A stretch of 64,000 bases of DNA from Dioscorea cayenensis subsp. rotundata (Eukaryota > Streptophyta > Magnoliopsida > Dioscoreales > Dioscoreaceae). This document shows positions 12,256-23,983 of this stretch, in pieces. The stretch is from positions 29,916,725-29,980,724 of the forward strand of contig NC_052477.1 of assembly GCF_009730915.1 (NCBI RefSeq), in the 5' to 3' direction. Position 1 is the stretch's first letter. Every line of letters starts with the position of its first letter. The notes beneath the pieces were generated by a model that was not told the DNA's origin, searched no databases, and was given only the letters and a program-made list of their open reading frames with translations. The translations under genes and the position numbers were made by a program.

Positions 12256-12547
12256 GATTAATTAGGGTTAGGGTTTACATATATATATGGTTAATGCGTA
12301 TATGGATGCAAGCATGCATGCAAATGAAAAGGTATTCACCCAATTAACTGCATAGCTTGCACACGTCAACCTCAACCTCATCCCATTAGTTTTTTTTCCC
12401 CAAGATGAACGGCTAGGCTGCTAAGAAATACAGGGCATGCACAAAGACTCAGTGGAGTAAGTGGGGACAGGACCTGTACACACATGGGTGTTAGAACCAC
12501 CCGCACACAATCATTACTCACACTCTCAAAAATGTGCCATCACCCAT

Positions 12548-12613
12548 GATTCGAATTCTCACACTTATGAATGGGTTATAATGGAAACCCTGCTACTAAA
12601 AAACCACTTGGTC
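12548..12613 (-). repeat. Possible tRNA-derived repeat
   Basis: On the minus strand TGACCAAGTGG resembles an A box and, about 45 bases on, GAATTCGAATC resembles a B box. It looks like a degenerate SINE or tRNA relic. No cloverleaf is visible. Confidence 0.25.
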
Positions 12614-12765
12614 ATTGGTTATCTCATTAACTTTGTGTTGAGAGAAAATACACAAAATTAAGTTTTTATTCGCTTTATATGAAGACATGTGATGTTACTT
12701 TCAAATTTAAAATATAAAAATATGAAAAAATAATATAAAGAAATAACTTCACAATATAAATTTAT

Positions 12766-13030
12766 CACTACAAGAAGATGTTGAATTAAAAATTGTAATT
12801 TAGCAACAGACTTGTTCCGTTACTAGTTAGAAACTGATTAGTAACGGATTACTCTTCTATTTCAGTTTCACAAACAGAAATTACGTTCGTTTTAAAATTT
12901 TAAATGTTAATGTTATCCGTTGCTAATTCGTTTCTATTTTAGAATCCGTTTCTAAGTTAGTAACGGATTAACATATTTTCTGTTTATAAATTAGAAATGG
13001 AAACAAACTTCCGTTGCTAAAATTAAAAAT
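12766..13030 (+). mobile_element. CACTA (En/Spm-type) transposon left terminus
   Basis: Starts CACTACAAGAAGA, the classic CACTA terminal inverted repeat. It is followed by subterminal repeats in both orientations: CCGTTACTAG, TAACGGATTA twice, CCGTTGCTAA twice, TTAGCAAC. No matching right end (TCTTGTAGTG) was found in the window, so the element is truncated or its other end has decayed. The transposase relic begins about 100 bp further on. Confidence 0.75.
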
Positions 13031-13134
13031 ATTTTTTTCATTTAAGATGATTTGAGCAAATTATAAATAATTTTCGGCCATAATTGCAGTGTGATGCGAT
13101 CCCCAACAAGTATCCCCTGGTCATGCTAAACTAG

Positions 13135-14490
13135 ATTCTTGATTTTTTTCCTTTGTCACTGACTATCCTTACTTTCTCCAATTGCTCAACCAATCTATCA
13201 TGATGATGTTGCCGAAATTGATCTCTCCTTTTACATGATGCTCCGGTGTCATTAACAATCATATTAACATAGTGGAAAAAATCACTCACAAGTCGATTGT
13301 CTTTAGCAATGGCAACAACCACTAATTGTAGCTGGTGAGCAAAACAATGTACATATCTTGTATATGGATTTTTTTGAAAATAAATGCTTTCAAACCATTG
13401 AACTCACCTCGCATATTTGAAACCCCATCATATCCTTGCCCTCTTAACCTCGAAAGAGACAACTTGTGTTTAGCAAATAAACAATCAATGACATTCTTTA
13501 AAGAAATTACAGAGGTATCGGGCAAATGAACCAATGCAAGGCATCTCTCTATCACATGTCCATTCTTATTCACATATCACAAAACAACTTCCATTTGTTG
13601 CTTTACTGAAGCATCTAAGGCTTCATCAATAATAAGAGAAAAATAATTATCCCCAATAGCATCAGCGATAACACCTGTAATCTCCGTTACATAAGCTTTT
13701 CACAATTCATTTTGAATTTTCAGGGAAGTAAATTGATTGTTTCCAAGGGTATTTTGATTTACTGTCTCACAAACTTCTTCATTTCGTAGGCTATACCACT
13801 CAAGCAACTTGAGAAAATTGCCTTTATTTAGTGAGTTTGAAGACTCATCATTTCCATGGAAAGGTAAACCTTGTTTTAATAGAAAACAAGTCACATCTAA
13901 AATCGCCGTCAAACAAATACGATATGCAACATCCATCTCATGTGAATATACAACCAACTGGTGTGACAAACTTTGTCTTTGACTTTGGAACCCTTTGAAA
14001 TTGTACTCTCACATCATTATGCATACTATTTACGGCACCAATATGTTCTATGAATTTTTTCCAATGTTTTTTTTTTCCAATTATTGAACCCTATTTTGGT
14101 GAATGCATCTTCTCCTATTCGTCTTTCTCTACTTTGCTTGAAAAGATAACACCAAAAATATAATGACGCATCTATTGTCATACTATACTACAACCATGAA
14201 TGTTGTTTAAACTAAGCATCTTGAAAACTTCTCTTTTGTCCGCTATAATCTCTCTGTGGAAAATTGTGGCCAATTGGTTGACATGGGCCTCTAGTCAAAT
14301 ACTCTTTTCTAACTTGATCTCTAATCCAAATATCAAAGTCTTCAATTGGTTTTCATAATCCGGAGTCGCTAACAATGTCGTTGTCATTAAAATTTATATT
14401 AATGTTCTTCTCACTTGATTTAGAGTCCAATGATACTTTAGGAGTATTTGATGACTCTTCACTCCTTAGTCGTTTGATAAAAACATTGTA
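13135..14490 (-). pseudogene. Dead ZMYM1-like (TTF zinc finger/DUF4371) hAT-related transposase gene
   Basis: Minus-strand pieces match the plant 'zinc finger MYM-type protein 1-like' family in order: a KPIEDFDIWIRDQVRKEYL and GPCQPIGHNFP region (about 14360-14260, TTF-type finger area), then LKQGLPFHGNDESSNSLNKG and FLKLLEWYS (about 13880-13790), QSIYFPENS, then HVIERCLALVHLPDTS, LSLSRLRGQGYDG and SNMRGEFNGLKAF (about 13565-13370), then VVAIAKDNRLVSDFFHYVN (about 13320-13250). Stop codons and frameshifts break the frame many times (after SDSGL, near FQDA and in the middle third), and the C-terminal dimerisation domain is missing. It may have been cut by, or carried within, the CACTA element beginning at 12766. 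Confidence 0.85.
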
Positions 14491-14496
14491 CATGAT

Positions 14497-15078
14497 CTAT
14501 AAATAAATAAGTAAAAAAAAAAATCTTTAATTATAGACTATAAAAAATAACAAGCAAAATATTAAAGATGCTAACATTACGTTGCTATCATGACACAACC
14601 AAGATCATTAGAAGAATCAAGCACACAAAATTGTTTGAACATGGTAGTATTGGTAACATTCATGCATCTAAATGATTGAATTTCTCTTATGAAACTAATT
14701 TTGTTATGTCATTGTATCCTTTGATATAGTCATATTGAATCTAATTTTATTATGTGGCAATGAATATGAAACCTTTGGTATAGCTAGTCATATTGAAATC
14801 TATTTTGTTATGCATTTTGGTAGATAGATTTAACACTAAACATTATTTAGTTATACATATATACAATATAATACATATTAATATTTGATTTTTGATATTT
14901 GATATTTTCAATATTTTAACTCATTGAGGCATTTAATCAAACACATCGTAGGCATATTTATAAAAATGAAGCTTAGCATTCATGTTCTATTTATTTCACC
15001 CATAAATTTTATACATTCATTCTCATTTTTATTAAGAAGTAATACATGATGGATGATCCAATAATTAAAAAAATAAAT
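14497..15078. other. AT-rich spacer without recognised features
   Basis: No frame, RNA gene or clear repeat is visible between the transposase relic and the solo LTR. Confidence 0.5.
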
Positions 15079-15083
15079 ACTAA

Positions 15084-16170
15084 TGTTAGTGCAACCGCAC
15101 TATTTAAATTGACATGATTTGACACCAAGGCAGATGACGTGGCAACCATGGTGACAAGGCATAATTGATGACGTGGCAAGCATGGTGACATGGCATGAAG
15201 ATCTTGGTGGAGCTATTTTTAGTATGTCTACAACATGGGGCCAAATATCTTGAAGATCATGGTGAAGCTATTCTTGGAAACATGAAAGACAAAGATCATA
15301 TCAAGACCATACTTAGAGTGATTTGATTGAAGACTAAATATGGTGGAGCTTAATTAAGGAAAGATCTATTCATGGTGTGAATGAAGATTAATTGAAGATA
15401 TGATTTGAAGAATCCTTGATGAGGATTGATTGAAATCTATTAATCCAAGATTTGAGATTCAAACTTGGGTGAATTGAAGATCAAGTTCGAGAATCTTTGA
15501 AGACCAAATTTAGGAGAATTTGGCAAGTTTCATGGAAGACGCACAGGACGTGCGCCTCATGCGAGGGACTCGCGTGATGAGGAACCCGAGGAGGTAGGCT
15601 AGTTGCTCGGCAATGGATCGGGAGATTTGGGTCGCATCGACTCGGACTAAGCATGACCGGAGGTTGATGGGTCTTGAGGTCGTCAGAACGTAACCGAGAC
15701 TCATCAAGTCGTGATCAGAGCCATGTTGCAATTCATGTTACAATGGGGAGTTGCAATGCACTAATTTCAGCAGGCTCTTTAAATTAGTAGCCGTGAGATT
15801 CTAAAAGAGGTATGTGCTATATTTGGGACGTTGAGACGTCTATATAAGTTACCTTGCTCGTAGATTGTAGGTGTGACTCTTGGAGGAGAGTGTGTGAGCA
15901 TCAAACAATCTAGTGAGGGTAGTGATCTTTATTGTTGAGAGTGTGAGTGACAAGTGTTTATACTCATCTATTTTTACCTTTTTTAGTGGATTGTTTATCT
16001 CCGAGCCTGGCCCCCGCACGTGGCAGTGAGTAAGCCGAACCCGGGCTACCAACGCTGCTGTGTCTCCCTCTGTGTTTGCTTTGTGTGCTTTTCTTTATTG
16101 GTTTGTGTGAGATTTCTATGAGCGCTTAAGTGTTACTTAATACCCACAAACCACACCGGAGGAACTAACA
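15084..16170. mobile_element. Solo LTR (1,087 bp) of an LTR retrotransposon
   Basis: Begins TGTTAGTGCAACCGCAC and ends GGAGGAACTAACA, so its ends form the inverted pair TGTTAG...CTAACA. It is flanked by a perfect 5-bp duplication ACTAA (15079-15083 and 16171-16175). A TATATAAG box at 15841 marks the likely U3 promoter. Near the left end a 35-40 bp motif containing GATGACGTGGCAA and CATGGTGACA is repeated (about 15131-15200). There is no internal domain, primer-binding site or second LTR, so it is the product of LTR-LTR recombination. Ty1/copia is my guess from end style only. Confidence 0.9.
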
Positions 16171-16175
16171 ACTAA

Positions 16176-17700
16176 TAATCTAATATACTCATTATTCACT
16201 ATTATCTGCAAGACTCCAAGTCTCCAACCAATAAATTGTAACTCTTCAAATCAGTAAACATAACATATATACATCTGACTTGGCCCAAAGAACACAACTA
16301 TTGTTTTGAAAATTTAAAGCCAGGTGGGCAGACCCATAAGCCACAACCCATACAATGACACAATTGCACACAAGCCCAAGCTTTGGTAAGTCATTTTTTT
16401 TTAAAAAAAAATTGTTTCATTCCATGCCAATATGCCAAAACTCTCATTCAATGCCATCACGCCAAAGTTTTCTTTTCCCAAACAATCATTTAAAACTCTT
16501 ATTTCGTTGACTAGTCTTTACTTTTTTCTCCTCCCAAAACTTCCAATTTCCAAGTCCCATCATCTTCAAGACGTCATCTGTTCATAGTTGACCAAACTCA
16601 CAAGAGATGAGAGCTTGAGAGGAAGGAATCAAATCACTCGAGCTGAGGAGGGTCTGTTAGCCGGGCTGGCTTGGCCGAGGGAAGGGCTAGTTTTGTGTCT
16701 TCCGGCCAAAACAAGAAAGAACGTTGGTGCCGAGGAGAGGCTAAAGCCCCATGCTAGCCCTTTTCTTGGTTCTGTCCCTGTGTCTGAAAGTCAGAATGGT
16801 TAACAATCATCAATTCAATGGTCAGCCATATTGCAATGAAACCCATATTATATTAGTGAATTTTGATTTTGTTATTTTTACATGTAGAAATGAAAGCCCA
16901 GAGGTGATTATGTATGACCATTTGACGTTGACCTATTTGAGCTCATGGTTAGTTTGTATTTTTATTTCCCCTGAACCTAAATTTTCATCTTTGATGCTAT
17001 GTGATTCAAAAATGTGACTTGATGATGAACCTGTGCCTTTTAGCATTTGTTAATTATTTTTAAATGAATGATATTTATTACTTCAATTCTACTTATATTT
17101 GAATTTTGTTATTTGTAAATTGAAGGGGTTGATGATACACAGTGAGTTTTACTTAGGAAAATATTTTTTTCTCATTGTTTTTACCTGATAGAATTTATGT
17201 CATTTATGTGCGAAAGGAACACAAAAAAAATCTCATAATTAGTGATTTAATTATGTTTTTTAATTATCATATTACCATAAAATCTTAAATATAAAACAAT
17301 TGTTCGTTTTAAAAGATTATGAATTTAGGGGTCTAGGAAAAAAAAATTACCGGTATAATTATGTTGATAGAATGATAAGCATGTTATGCAAATGAAAAAT
17401 AACTCTGATCAGATCGAGCTCCGGAGAAATTATTTCACTTAATTTATTATTATTATTATTATTATTATTTTAACAAATAGGCTCGGTGCCAAGAGGCGAG
17501 GACGTGATTGGCTGCTCTAGATTTTCTAAATACATTACAATTTCGTAATGGGCTTGATATACCAAATATACACTTAATTTTTAAATTACAAAAAAATATT
17601 AATTTGGATAAACTCACGCAGTTAATACTAAATTCACCGGGTAAGAAACCGGAATAACTCATAATTCACTGACACATTAAATAGGTACGTTTCAAGAGAA
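16176..17700. other. Intergenic DNA with a (TTA)n microsatellite
   Basis: No supported gene. The short frames at 16588-17017 have no recognisable family. A (TTA)n run lies at about 17442-17470. The last few hundred bases lead into the promoter of the DnaJ gene. Confidence 0.5.
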
Positions 17701-17713
17701 ACCCTGAATTCTC

Positions 17714-17753
17714 ATTGGCTGAATTTGTTGGAAACACGCTCATCGGCCACGTG
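17714..17753 (+). promoter_or_regulatory. Cluster of UPR-like motifs upstream of the ERdj3A gene
   Basis: ATTGG (17714-17718, an inverted CCAAT box), TCATCG (17740-17745) and CCACGTG (17747-17753, a G-box containing the CCACG half of ER-stress elements) lie within 40 bp, about 140-180 bp before the ATG. These are motif classes used by bZIP17/bZIP28/bZIP60-type factors in the plant unfolded protein response. That they act here is inference. Confidence 0.4.
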
Positions 17754-17890
17754 TTCTGAATCGAGAACAATCTCGACGCCGCGAATCCCCACTTCGCGCC
17801 CCCCTTTTTAAACTCCGGCGAGCTTTTATTTTTTGAATTATAATAATTCAAAAAAAAAGGAAAAAAAAAGGGGAAAATTTGGAATTTGCG

Positions 17891-20800
17891 ATGCCAAGCC
17901 ATCAGCATCAACGCGCAATGATAATTCGATTGCTTTTCTTTGTGTTTCTCTCTTTTGTTTTCGCGTCTTTGATCTCTTCGGGAGATGCCAAAACCCTAGA
18001 TCCCTACAAGGTACGTTTTGAATTTCGATTTGGATTGTAATTGATGATTTTTATTTTTTGGTTATCTTTAGTGATGGATTTGAAAATTGCGGTTTTGCAA
18101 CTCCTGAATGCGTTTAGTTCGATCGATTTAGTGTATTAGATGAATGGAAATTTGATGTAACATGTAGTTGCCGGGAAAAATTCTAGATGATGATGCGTGA
18201 TTTTTTTTTTTCCGGCGGTTGATTTGAAATTGTAGGTTGCGGAATCTTTGTATGCCTTCAATTTGATGGTTTTAGGGCATTGGATTGGTTGAATTTGAAT
18301 TAGCATGCTGTAGTTGCTGAGAAGAATTCTAAAGGATTGTCAAATTAGGTCATGGTTTGATAGATAGATTGGTCTTCCTTGTGTACAAGGATCAGCTCTC
18401 AGTGAACAATGTTTTACTATTTGTTACTCTGTTTACAGGTTATGAGTTTTTTTTTTTGGGCTGGAGATATAGTATGTTCTCTATTGCAGTGGCACTAATC
18501 AATTGCATCAATCTGAGCTTATGAGTTTTAATGTTTCTTTTTACTCTATTGTTTACCGCATAACACTGGTCTGCTGGATTTTGACCATATGGTTTGTTTT
18601 CAGGTTCTTGGGGTTGATAAAAATGCTAGTCAGCGTGATATTCAGAAAGCCTTTCACAAGTATGTGCGCTGTGCTTATACCTCTACTGCAACTTTCTCTG
18701 TTGCAGTTGATTAGCTGTCTCTAATTCTTTAGTTATTTGTCATGACAGGTTATCTCTGAAATATCACCCAGACAAGAATAAAGAGAAGAGTGCCCAAGAG
18801 AAATTTGCGGAGATAAATAATGGTATGTACTGTGGTTTGGTTAATTCTGTGAATATGTTTCTTTAGTTGATTTTTCATACCCTCTGAATCGAATCTCAAT
18901 TCCTGTTAAGGTTCTTGGTTCCAGTTTCCTTTTACACTGTGATGATATTTGTTATTAGGTAGTTTGTCTAACCTCAAAAATTCAAATTGCAATTATCCAT
19001 CTATTCCAACACTGAAGCTGGCAATCTATTTTTCATTTCCAATGCATATGTACAATGCTTGTAAATTTATTTGTCAGATTCTTTGGTAGGCTCTGCTAAT
19101 TAACTCTGTTTTTGTTCCTTATTGATTTCTTTCATGCTTTGTTTTCATTAGTTGTTTGAGTAATGTAACTAAGCAGTGTCCTGTCAAATTTTATGTGCTG
19201 ATATGTTGTTGTTCATCCAGCTTATGAAATTCTATCTGATGATGACAAGAGAAAGAATTATGATCTCTATGGGGATGAAAAAGGAAACCCTGGTTTTGAT
19301 GGAGGGAATTTTGGGAACCAGAATGGATATACTTACTCCACAGGTGGTGGTCCTGGTGGATGGCAGACAATGGGTGGTCAGGGGAGTACGAAATCCTTTT
19401 CGTTCTCATTTGGTGGTGACCCTTCCATGGGTGGAAATCCCTTTGGTTTTGGCTTTGGAGACATGTTTGCTGATTTGTTTAGTGGCGGGATGAAGGGCGG
19501 GAAACAACATGGTGGCTTCAGCACAACTGGTGGGCCTAAATCTGGATTCACTCCATCAGAAAGTAGCATTCAGGAAATCAACTCGCAGTATTTTAAAAAG
19601 CAAATAAAAGATAAAATGTTAAATTGGATTTTATTGTTCCATACACCATCAGCCAAGGGCTATCATTTGTCTGAATCCATTGTAGAGGATGTTGCCAGTT
19701 CATTGAAGGGAGCAGTGAAGGTAAGTCAGTTTGTTTTTTGTTCTTGCTCTTCTGCTCTCTTGCAATTTCTCATTACTCGTAACAATGGTTTATGCCTCTG
19801 TAATGGTTGTACCTTTGGTTGGTTGCTTGAAAAGTTAGACACTAAGCAGCAGTGATTTATTGTCTCCTACAGGCTGGGAGTATCAATTGCCAGAAGGAAC
19901 AGCCTCTTTGTAAGGATCTTGGCATATCACCCTCTAAATCAGCTAAAATTTTTATTTACTCATATGGAGCTGGTGAAAAAGGAACTCTGGTAGAATATAG
20001 TGATGAATTAGATGCCAAATCCTTGAAAAAGTTTGTTCAAGATCATCTGCCAAGATTTTCAAAGAGGATTGACCTTGGTCAATTTGACTACTCTTCAAGT
20101 GCCACGGACAACATCCCGCAAGTATTGCTACTCTCAACAAAGAAAGACACACCTGTGATGTGGCGTGTTTTAAGTGGCTTGTTCCTCAAACGCATGCAAT
20201 TCTATGATGCAGAGGTAATAAGCATGTACGTTTTATATCTTGCTTGCTTTAGAATAGGAAGGTTATTGAAACTTGCTTGTATTCAGGTTCAGGATACTTC
20301 TCACCCTATGTTGAAGACGTTAGGTGTGGCCGCTCTTCCTGCTGTGATTGGCAGACTGGCTGATGGCAACAAGCTTGTATTGAAAGAAGGGATTGCTGTA
20401 AAAGATTTGCAGTCTGGCATTAATGAGCTGAAAGCCTTGCTTGAAAAGTTCGAGAAGAAAAATAAGAAGGTAGCTTCAAATCAAGCCAATAAATCCTCTC
20501 AACGAGAAGCACAAGCAGGGGTACTTGCCCATCTTACAGCTTCAAACATAGATAGTGTTTGTAGTGAAAAGAATGCCTTGTGCATCATTGGTGTCTTCAG
20601 ATCATCTAAAGCGAAGGAGAAGCTGGAAGCCGTCCTCACAAATGTGAGATCTCTTTCTCTTACCCGCGTATGAACATACACACTTATCTTAGAATAATTT
20701 GCATCAAATTTTCAGAGGTATTAATTAAAACCACTTAATGAATTTTGTGCAGGTCTCTCAAAAGACATTGCTACGACGACAGAATCAAGCAGGAGATTCA

Positions 20801-21031
20801 GTTTCATACTCTTTATTGGACGCAACTAAACAGCCGTCCTTCTTGGACTCCTTTGACAAGTCAGGATACAAATCCCTGGACAACCTTCTGGTAGCGTACA
20901 AGCCCCGGAAGGAGAAGTTTGCAGTATTCACTAGTGAACCAACAATGGAAGCAGTGGAAAGATTTATTAGTGCAGTGGCTAGTGGAGATATCCCATTCAA
21001 AAAAATTCAGCAAAAACCTGTGCTCAGATAG
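17891..21031 (+). CDS. ERDJ3A: ER-lumenal DnaJ co-chaperone with thioredoxin-like region, ERdj3A/TMS1 type
   Basis: J-domain partner of the ER HSP70 (BiP), helping protein folding; the Arabidopsis relative TMS1 is needed for pollen-tube heat tolerance. Exons: 17891-18010, 18604-18659, 18749-18822, 19221-19720, 19873-20214, 20287-20643, 20753-21031, all GT-AG and in phase, giving 575 residues (Arabidopsis protein about 572). A signal peptide (hydrophobic residues about 10-30, IIRLLFFVFLSFVFASLI) precedes the J domain, whose HPD signature (LKYHPDK) spans exon 3. A Gly/Phe-rich linker (SFSFSFGGDPSMGGNPFGFGFGD as short pieces) follows, then a long C-terminal half with DnaJC16-like, thioredoxin-like segments (SEKNALCIIGVF, AYKPRKEKFAVF). 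It ends KPVLR with no KDEL signal. The ATG at 17891 is used because it precedes the signal peptide. The frame is intact. Confidence 0.95.
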
Positions 21032-23404
21032 AATAGGAACACTATTTATTGGGCATTTTTCAGATCCCAATGTTACAAATGGTTCATACTGACTTCAATG
21101 CCTCCTCTGTCCCTTGTTGCATCCTTTGGTTGTTAACTTCTACACTTGGAGTACGGCTCATTGTCTGTAAAAATCTAGAGTTAAAATATGCCTGTATTGT
21201 CTGTGTGACTTTTAACAATGGAAGATAAACTATCTTCTCCTTCCATACTGAAGTAAATGGAGGGCACATGGCTTAATTCAAAGTTAGAAATTATTATAAA
21301 TGTATTTTAATATATACGTGGACAGACCCCTTGTTGAATTTATTTATATTTCTAAAAGAAAAATGTACCTTTTATGTAGAAAATTGAATAATTAATCTCT
21401 GTAGCAGGTTCATTACCACTTCGACATAAAATAAAGAAAACTTATCAATTAAAAAATAAATAAATAAAAGAACACTTCTCCAAACGTGCATGGTGTCTTG
21501 ATGACCTTTTGAAAAGCTGGCCGCTGGATTATTATTTCTTAGGAGTCGCTTGCATTCATATAAGTGCGGGTACATTTATACAGATTATTTAAATTTCATC
21601 AGAATTATAAAAATGGCAAAGTATTTAGAGGAAACAAGTGAGATTGATTGATCATATATTCACTCAAGGAAGGTAATGAAAATTAAAAATAGAATTAGAG
21701 ATTATATATATATATATATATGTATGATTTAATATTATGTTTATATCTCTGAATATGTATGGCTATTTAGTTCACCCAATTTAATCTTTTCAAATATAAT
21801 TTGGAGGGTATTCTTTTTTTCTCTATTAATATATATGGTGATGGGTGGATAGAGATTGATACACCAATGAGTATTTGCAGTTATAGATAATAGGAATTAA
21901 CATTAGTTGATAATACTGCTGCAATTATAATCATTTATCTGTTTAATAGTTTATTATATATGATTTGATCAGATGAAGCTTGTATCAACAATTATTTCCA
22001 TATTAGTAAGAAATGATAATTCACAATATCATGTACCAATCACAATACTTGTTGAATAGAATGTGAGGGGTATTTTAGTAAGTTCATAGTTGTTCTACTT
22101 GCATTTGGTGGCCTCACAAAGGTAATCCTCTGTTCTTCTTCTTCTTTTGCTTGGGCCTCAGATGACTGCTGGAGAATGGCCATGTCTGTGAACTCAATCT
22201 GGGACTTGAGTTTATCAGTAAGCATCATCAATCCATCATCTTCTCACCTTATTCCTTTGATATATCCTGAATTCATTCCTTTTTGCTGATAAATGGTAGC
22301 AAACTATGATTTTTGAAAATTCCAATTGTATATTTGTTCTTGTTATTGAACAGTTTTTGATGAATTTTATCATCACAAAGAAAAAAACCATTTTTCTTGG
22401 TATGGATTTGGCTATTTAGTTTCTTGGTTTTCAGGATGACTGATGTTGTCTCAAAACCCTACTTAGGAAACTCCTTTGCATTTAAATATTTGTGGTTTCT
22501 TAAAGTTTCCTGTTTGTCTTTCAATCCTAGGTTTTGATTAATTTAATTATTTCTACCTTTCTGTATTTCATATTTGTGATCTTTGCTTGTGAAGCATTAG
22601 AAACAATTAAGAAGTTTTTGTAGCTGTTTTCTTTCCATGATTGAAGTAAGAGTAGGCCTCTTTCAGTCCCACTTGCAAAAACTCACTTGGTTTAGCACTA
22701 GAGCCATTTGAAATTATGAAATATGCTTCTTTAGGTTGAAAGAACACATCTATTACATATAATACATAGTGTTGGATGTATTTGGATATTACCTTTTTTA
22801 TCTAAATTATATCATGTTAGACTTTGTGTTGGATTGCTACTTTGTAGTTTGGCTTTTGTCTCAAGACTCAAGTACATTGTTACTTTATATAGTTGTAACA
22901 TAAACGTATTTCGTATTCTTTATTTCTTAATAAGCTTGCTTTAGCACAAGAAGCATTTGAAGTTATGAAATATGCTTCTTAAAGTTGAAAGCACACACTG
23001 CAATACATCTATCCTCTTTATTTATGATAAATGCTTTGCTTGCTCTAAACTGACCACCTTGGGAAATCTCAATTTAGTGGCCCGTTCGATCCAAGGAAAT
23101 ATATTGGCAGACAACTACTGTAGTCTCAGAGCTCAATCTTTGTGATTAAATAAATTTTCCACTATTTGTTGCGAATTGAGGGCTCCTCCAAAGCTTCTGT
23201 TGTTATTTATCAATTTGTGTTGGTTTAAGAGTTTTCTTGTGTTTAACATGAACATCATACATATACTTGATTTCCATCAAAGTTCAAATTTGTGGAAATG
23301 TAATACCACCACTTTTTGAGGAAGCTGATTTTCATCAACTTATACAGATCAAAGGAGGACATGGATCAAGATCTTCCACATGTTGCAATCTGCATCTGAA
23401 AACA
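21032..23404. other. Intergenic DNA, AT-rich, with a dispersed 55-bp repeat
   Basis: Holds the 3' UTR of ERdj3A (to about 21280), an (AT)n run near 21704-21722 and the presumed leader and promoter of the next gene. A minus-strand frame at 22231-22040 (contains AILQQSSEAQAKEEEEQ) has protein-like composition but no recognised family. A 5' leader intron may end at the ACAG at about 23345-23348. Confidence 0.4.
22696..22997. repeat. Dispersed direct repeat, about 55 bp, two copies
   Basis: About 22690-22750 and 22935-22997 share TTTAGCAC, CATTTGAA, TTATGAAATATGCTTCTT and GTTGAAAG in the same order and orientation with scattered differences. This suggests an old local duplication. Confidence 0.7.
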
Positions 23405-23983
23405 ATGCAAGCCACTTGTAAAACAGACTTTGTTAAAGCTCCATCATTGCCACTTTTTTGCTCAAGGAGTTTGCAGAAAAACGTTAGGCAACGCGTAGTT
23501 CCATTGGCGACAGAGAGCAACAATGCAGCCCTTGAATCAAGCGCAGAAACCGAAAATACTGCTGCTGATCTGGAATTATCATCTAATGTTCAACCTGCCA
23601 TAAACATTGCAGAAGAAAGTTCGCCTCAATTAGAAAAACCAACAACAAAGCGAGTGCCACTAACAGCAAGGGAGAAGCTACGGGCAGCTCGAGTACTCTC
23701 CAAATACAATGAATCAAAACCTGCCAAAGTGGAACCAAAGAACAGGGTTTTGGATGCATTGAGAGAGAGCAACAAGGGAAAGCGGCCGGGCCTTCCTGAA
23801 GCTCCCTCAGACTTGTTAGATGATAAGAAGCGAGGGCTACCAAAACAAGGCCTGACTTTCAATTTCCCTGGCGGTTCTGATTTGTGGTTCATTGCATTCT
23901 CCTTCGCATTTATCAGTTCTGTAATGTTTGCCACAACTTACATTGTCTGGAAAGTCGGCGCAATACACTTCAACGAGTACTGA
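23405..23983 (+). CDS. Probable chloroplast-targeted single-pass membrane protein, function unknown
   Basis: One uninterrupted exon of 192 codons from MQATCKTDF to IHFNEY. The first about 40 residues are rich in Ser, Lys, Arg and Val without acidic residues (SLPLFCSRSLQKNVRQRVVP), typical of a plastid transit peptide. A low-complexity Glu/Ala/Asn stretch follows, then a conserved-looking basic block (PLTAREKLRAARVLSKYNES, NRVLDALRESNKGKRPGLPE). Near the C terminus one hydrophobic segment (LWFIAFSFAFISSVMFATTY, about residues 160-180) precedes a short tail. I recognise the pattern of a plant-specific plastid protein but cannot name it. The ATG at 23405 is preferred; an upstream in-frame ATG at 23267 would add residues that look untranslated and would spoil the transit peptide. 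Confidence 0.8.
   Translation: MQATCKTDFVKAPSLPLFCSRSLQKNVRQRVVPLATESNNAALESSAETENTAADLELSSNVQPAINIAEESSPQLEKPTTKRVPLTAREKLRAARVLSKYNESKPAKVEPKNRVLDALRESNKGKRPGLPEAPSDLLDDKKRGLPKQGLTFNFPGGSDLWFIAFSFAFISSVMFATTYIVWKVGAIHFNEY

Noticed and set aside
16588-17017. Two plus-strand frames upstream of the DnaJ gene
   Set aside because: No recognisable domain, no splice structure or promoter; composition not gene-like.
17833-18021. Frame starting before the DnaJ ATG
   Set aside because: It is a shadow of exon 1; the correct frame from 17891 gives the signal peptide and joins exon 2 in phase.
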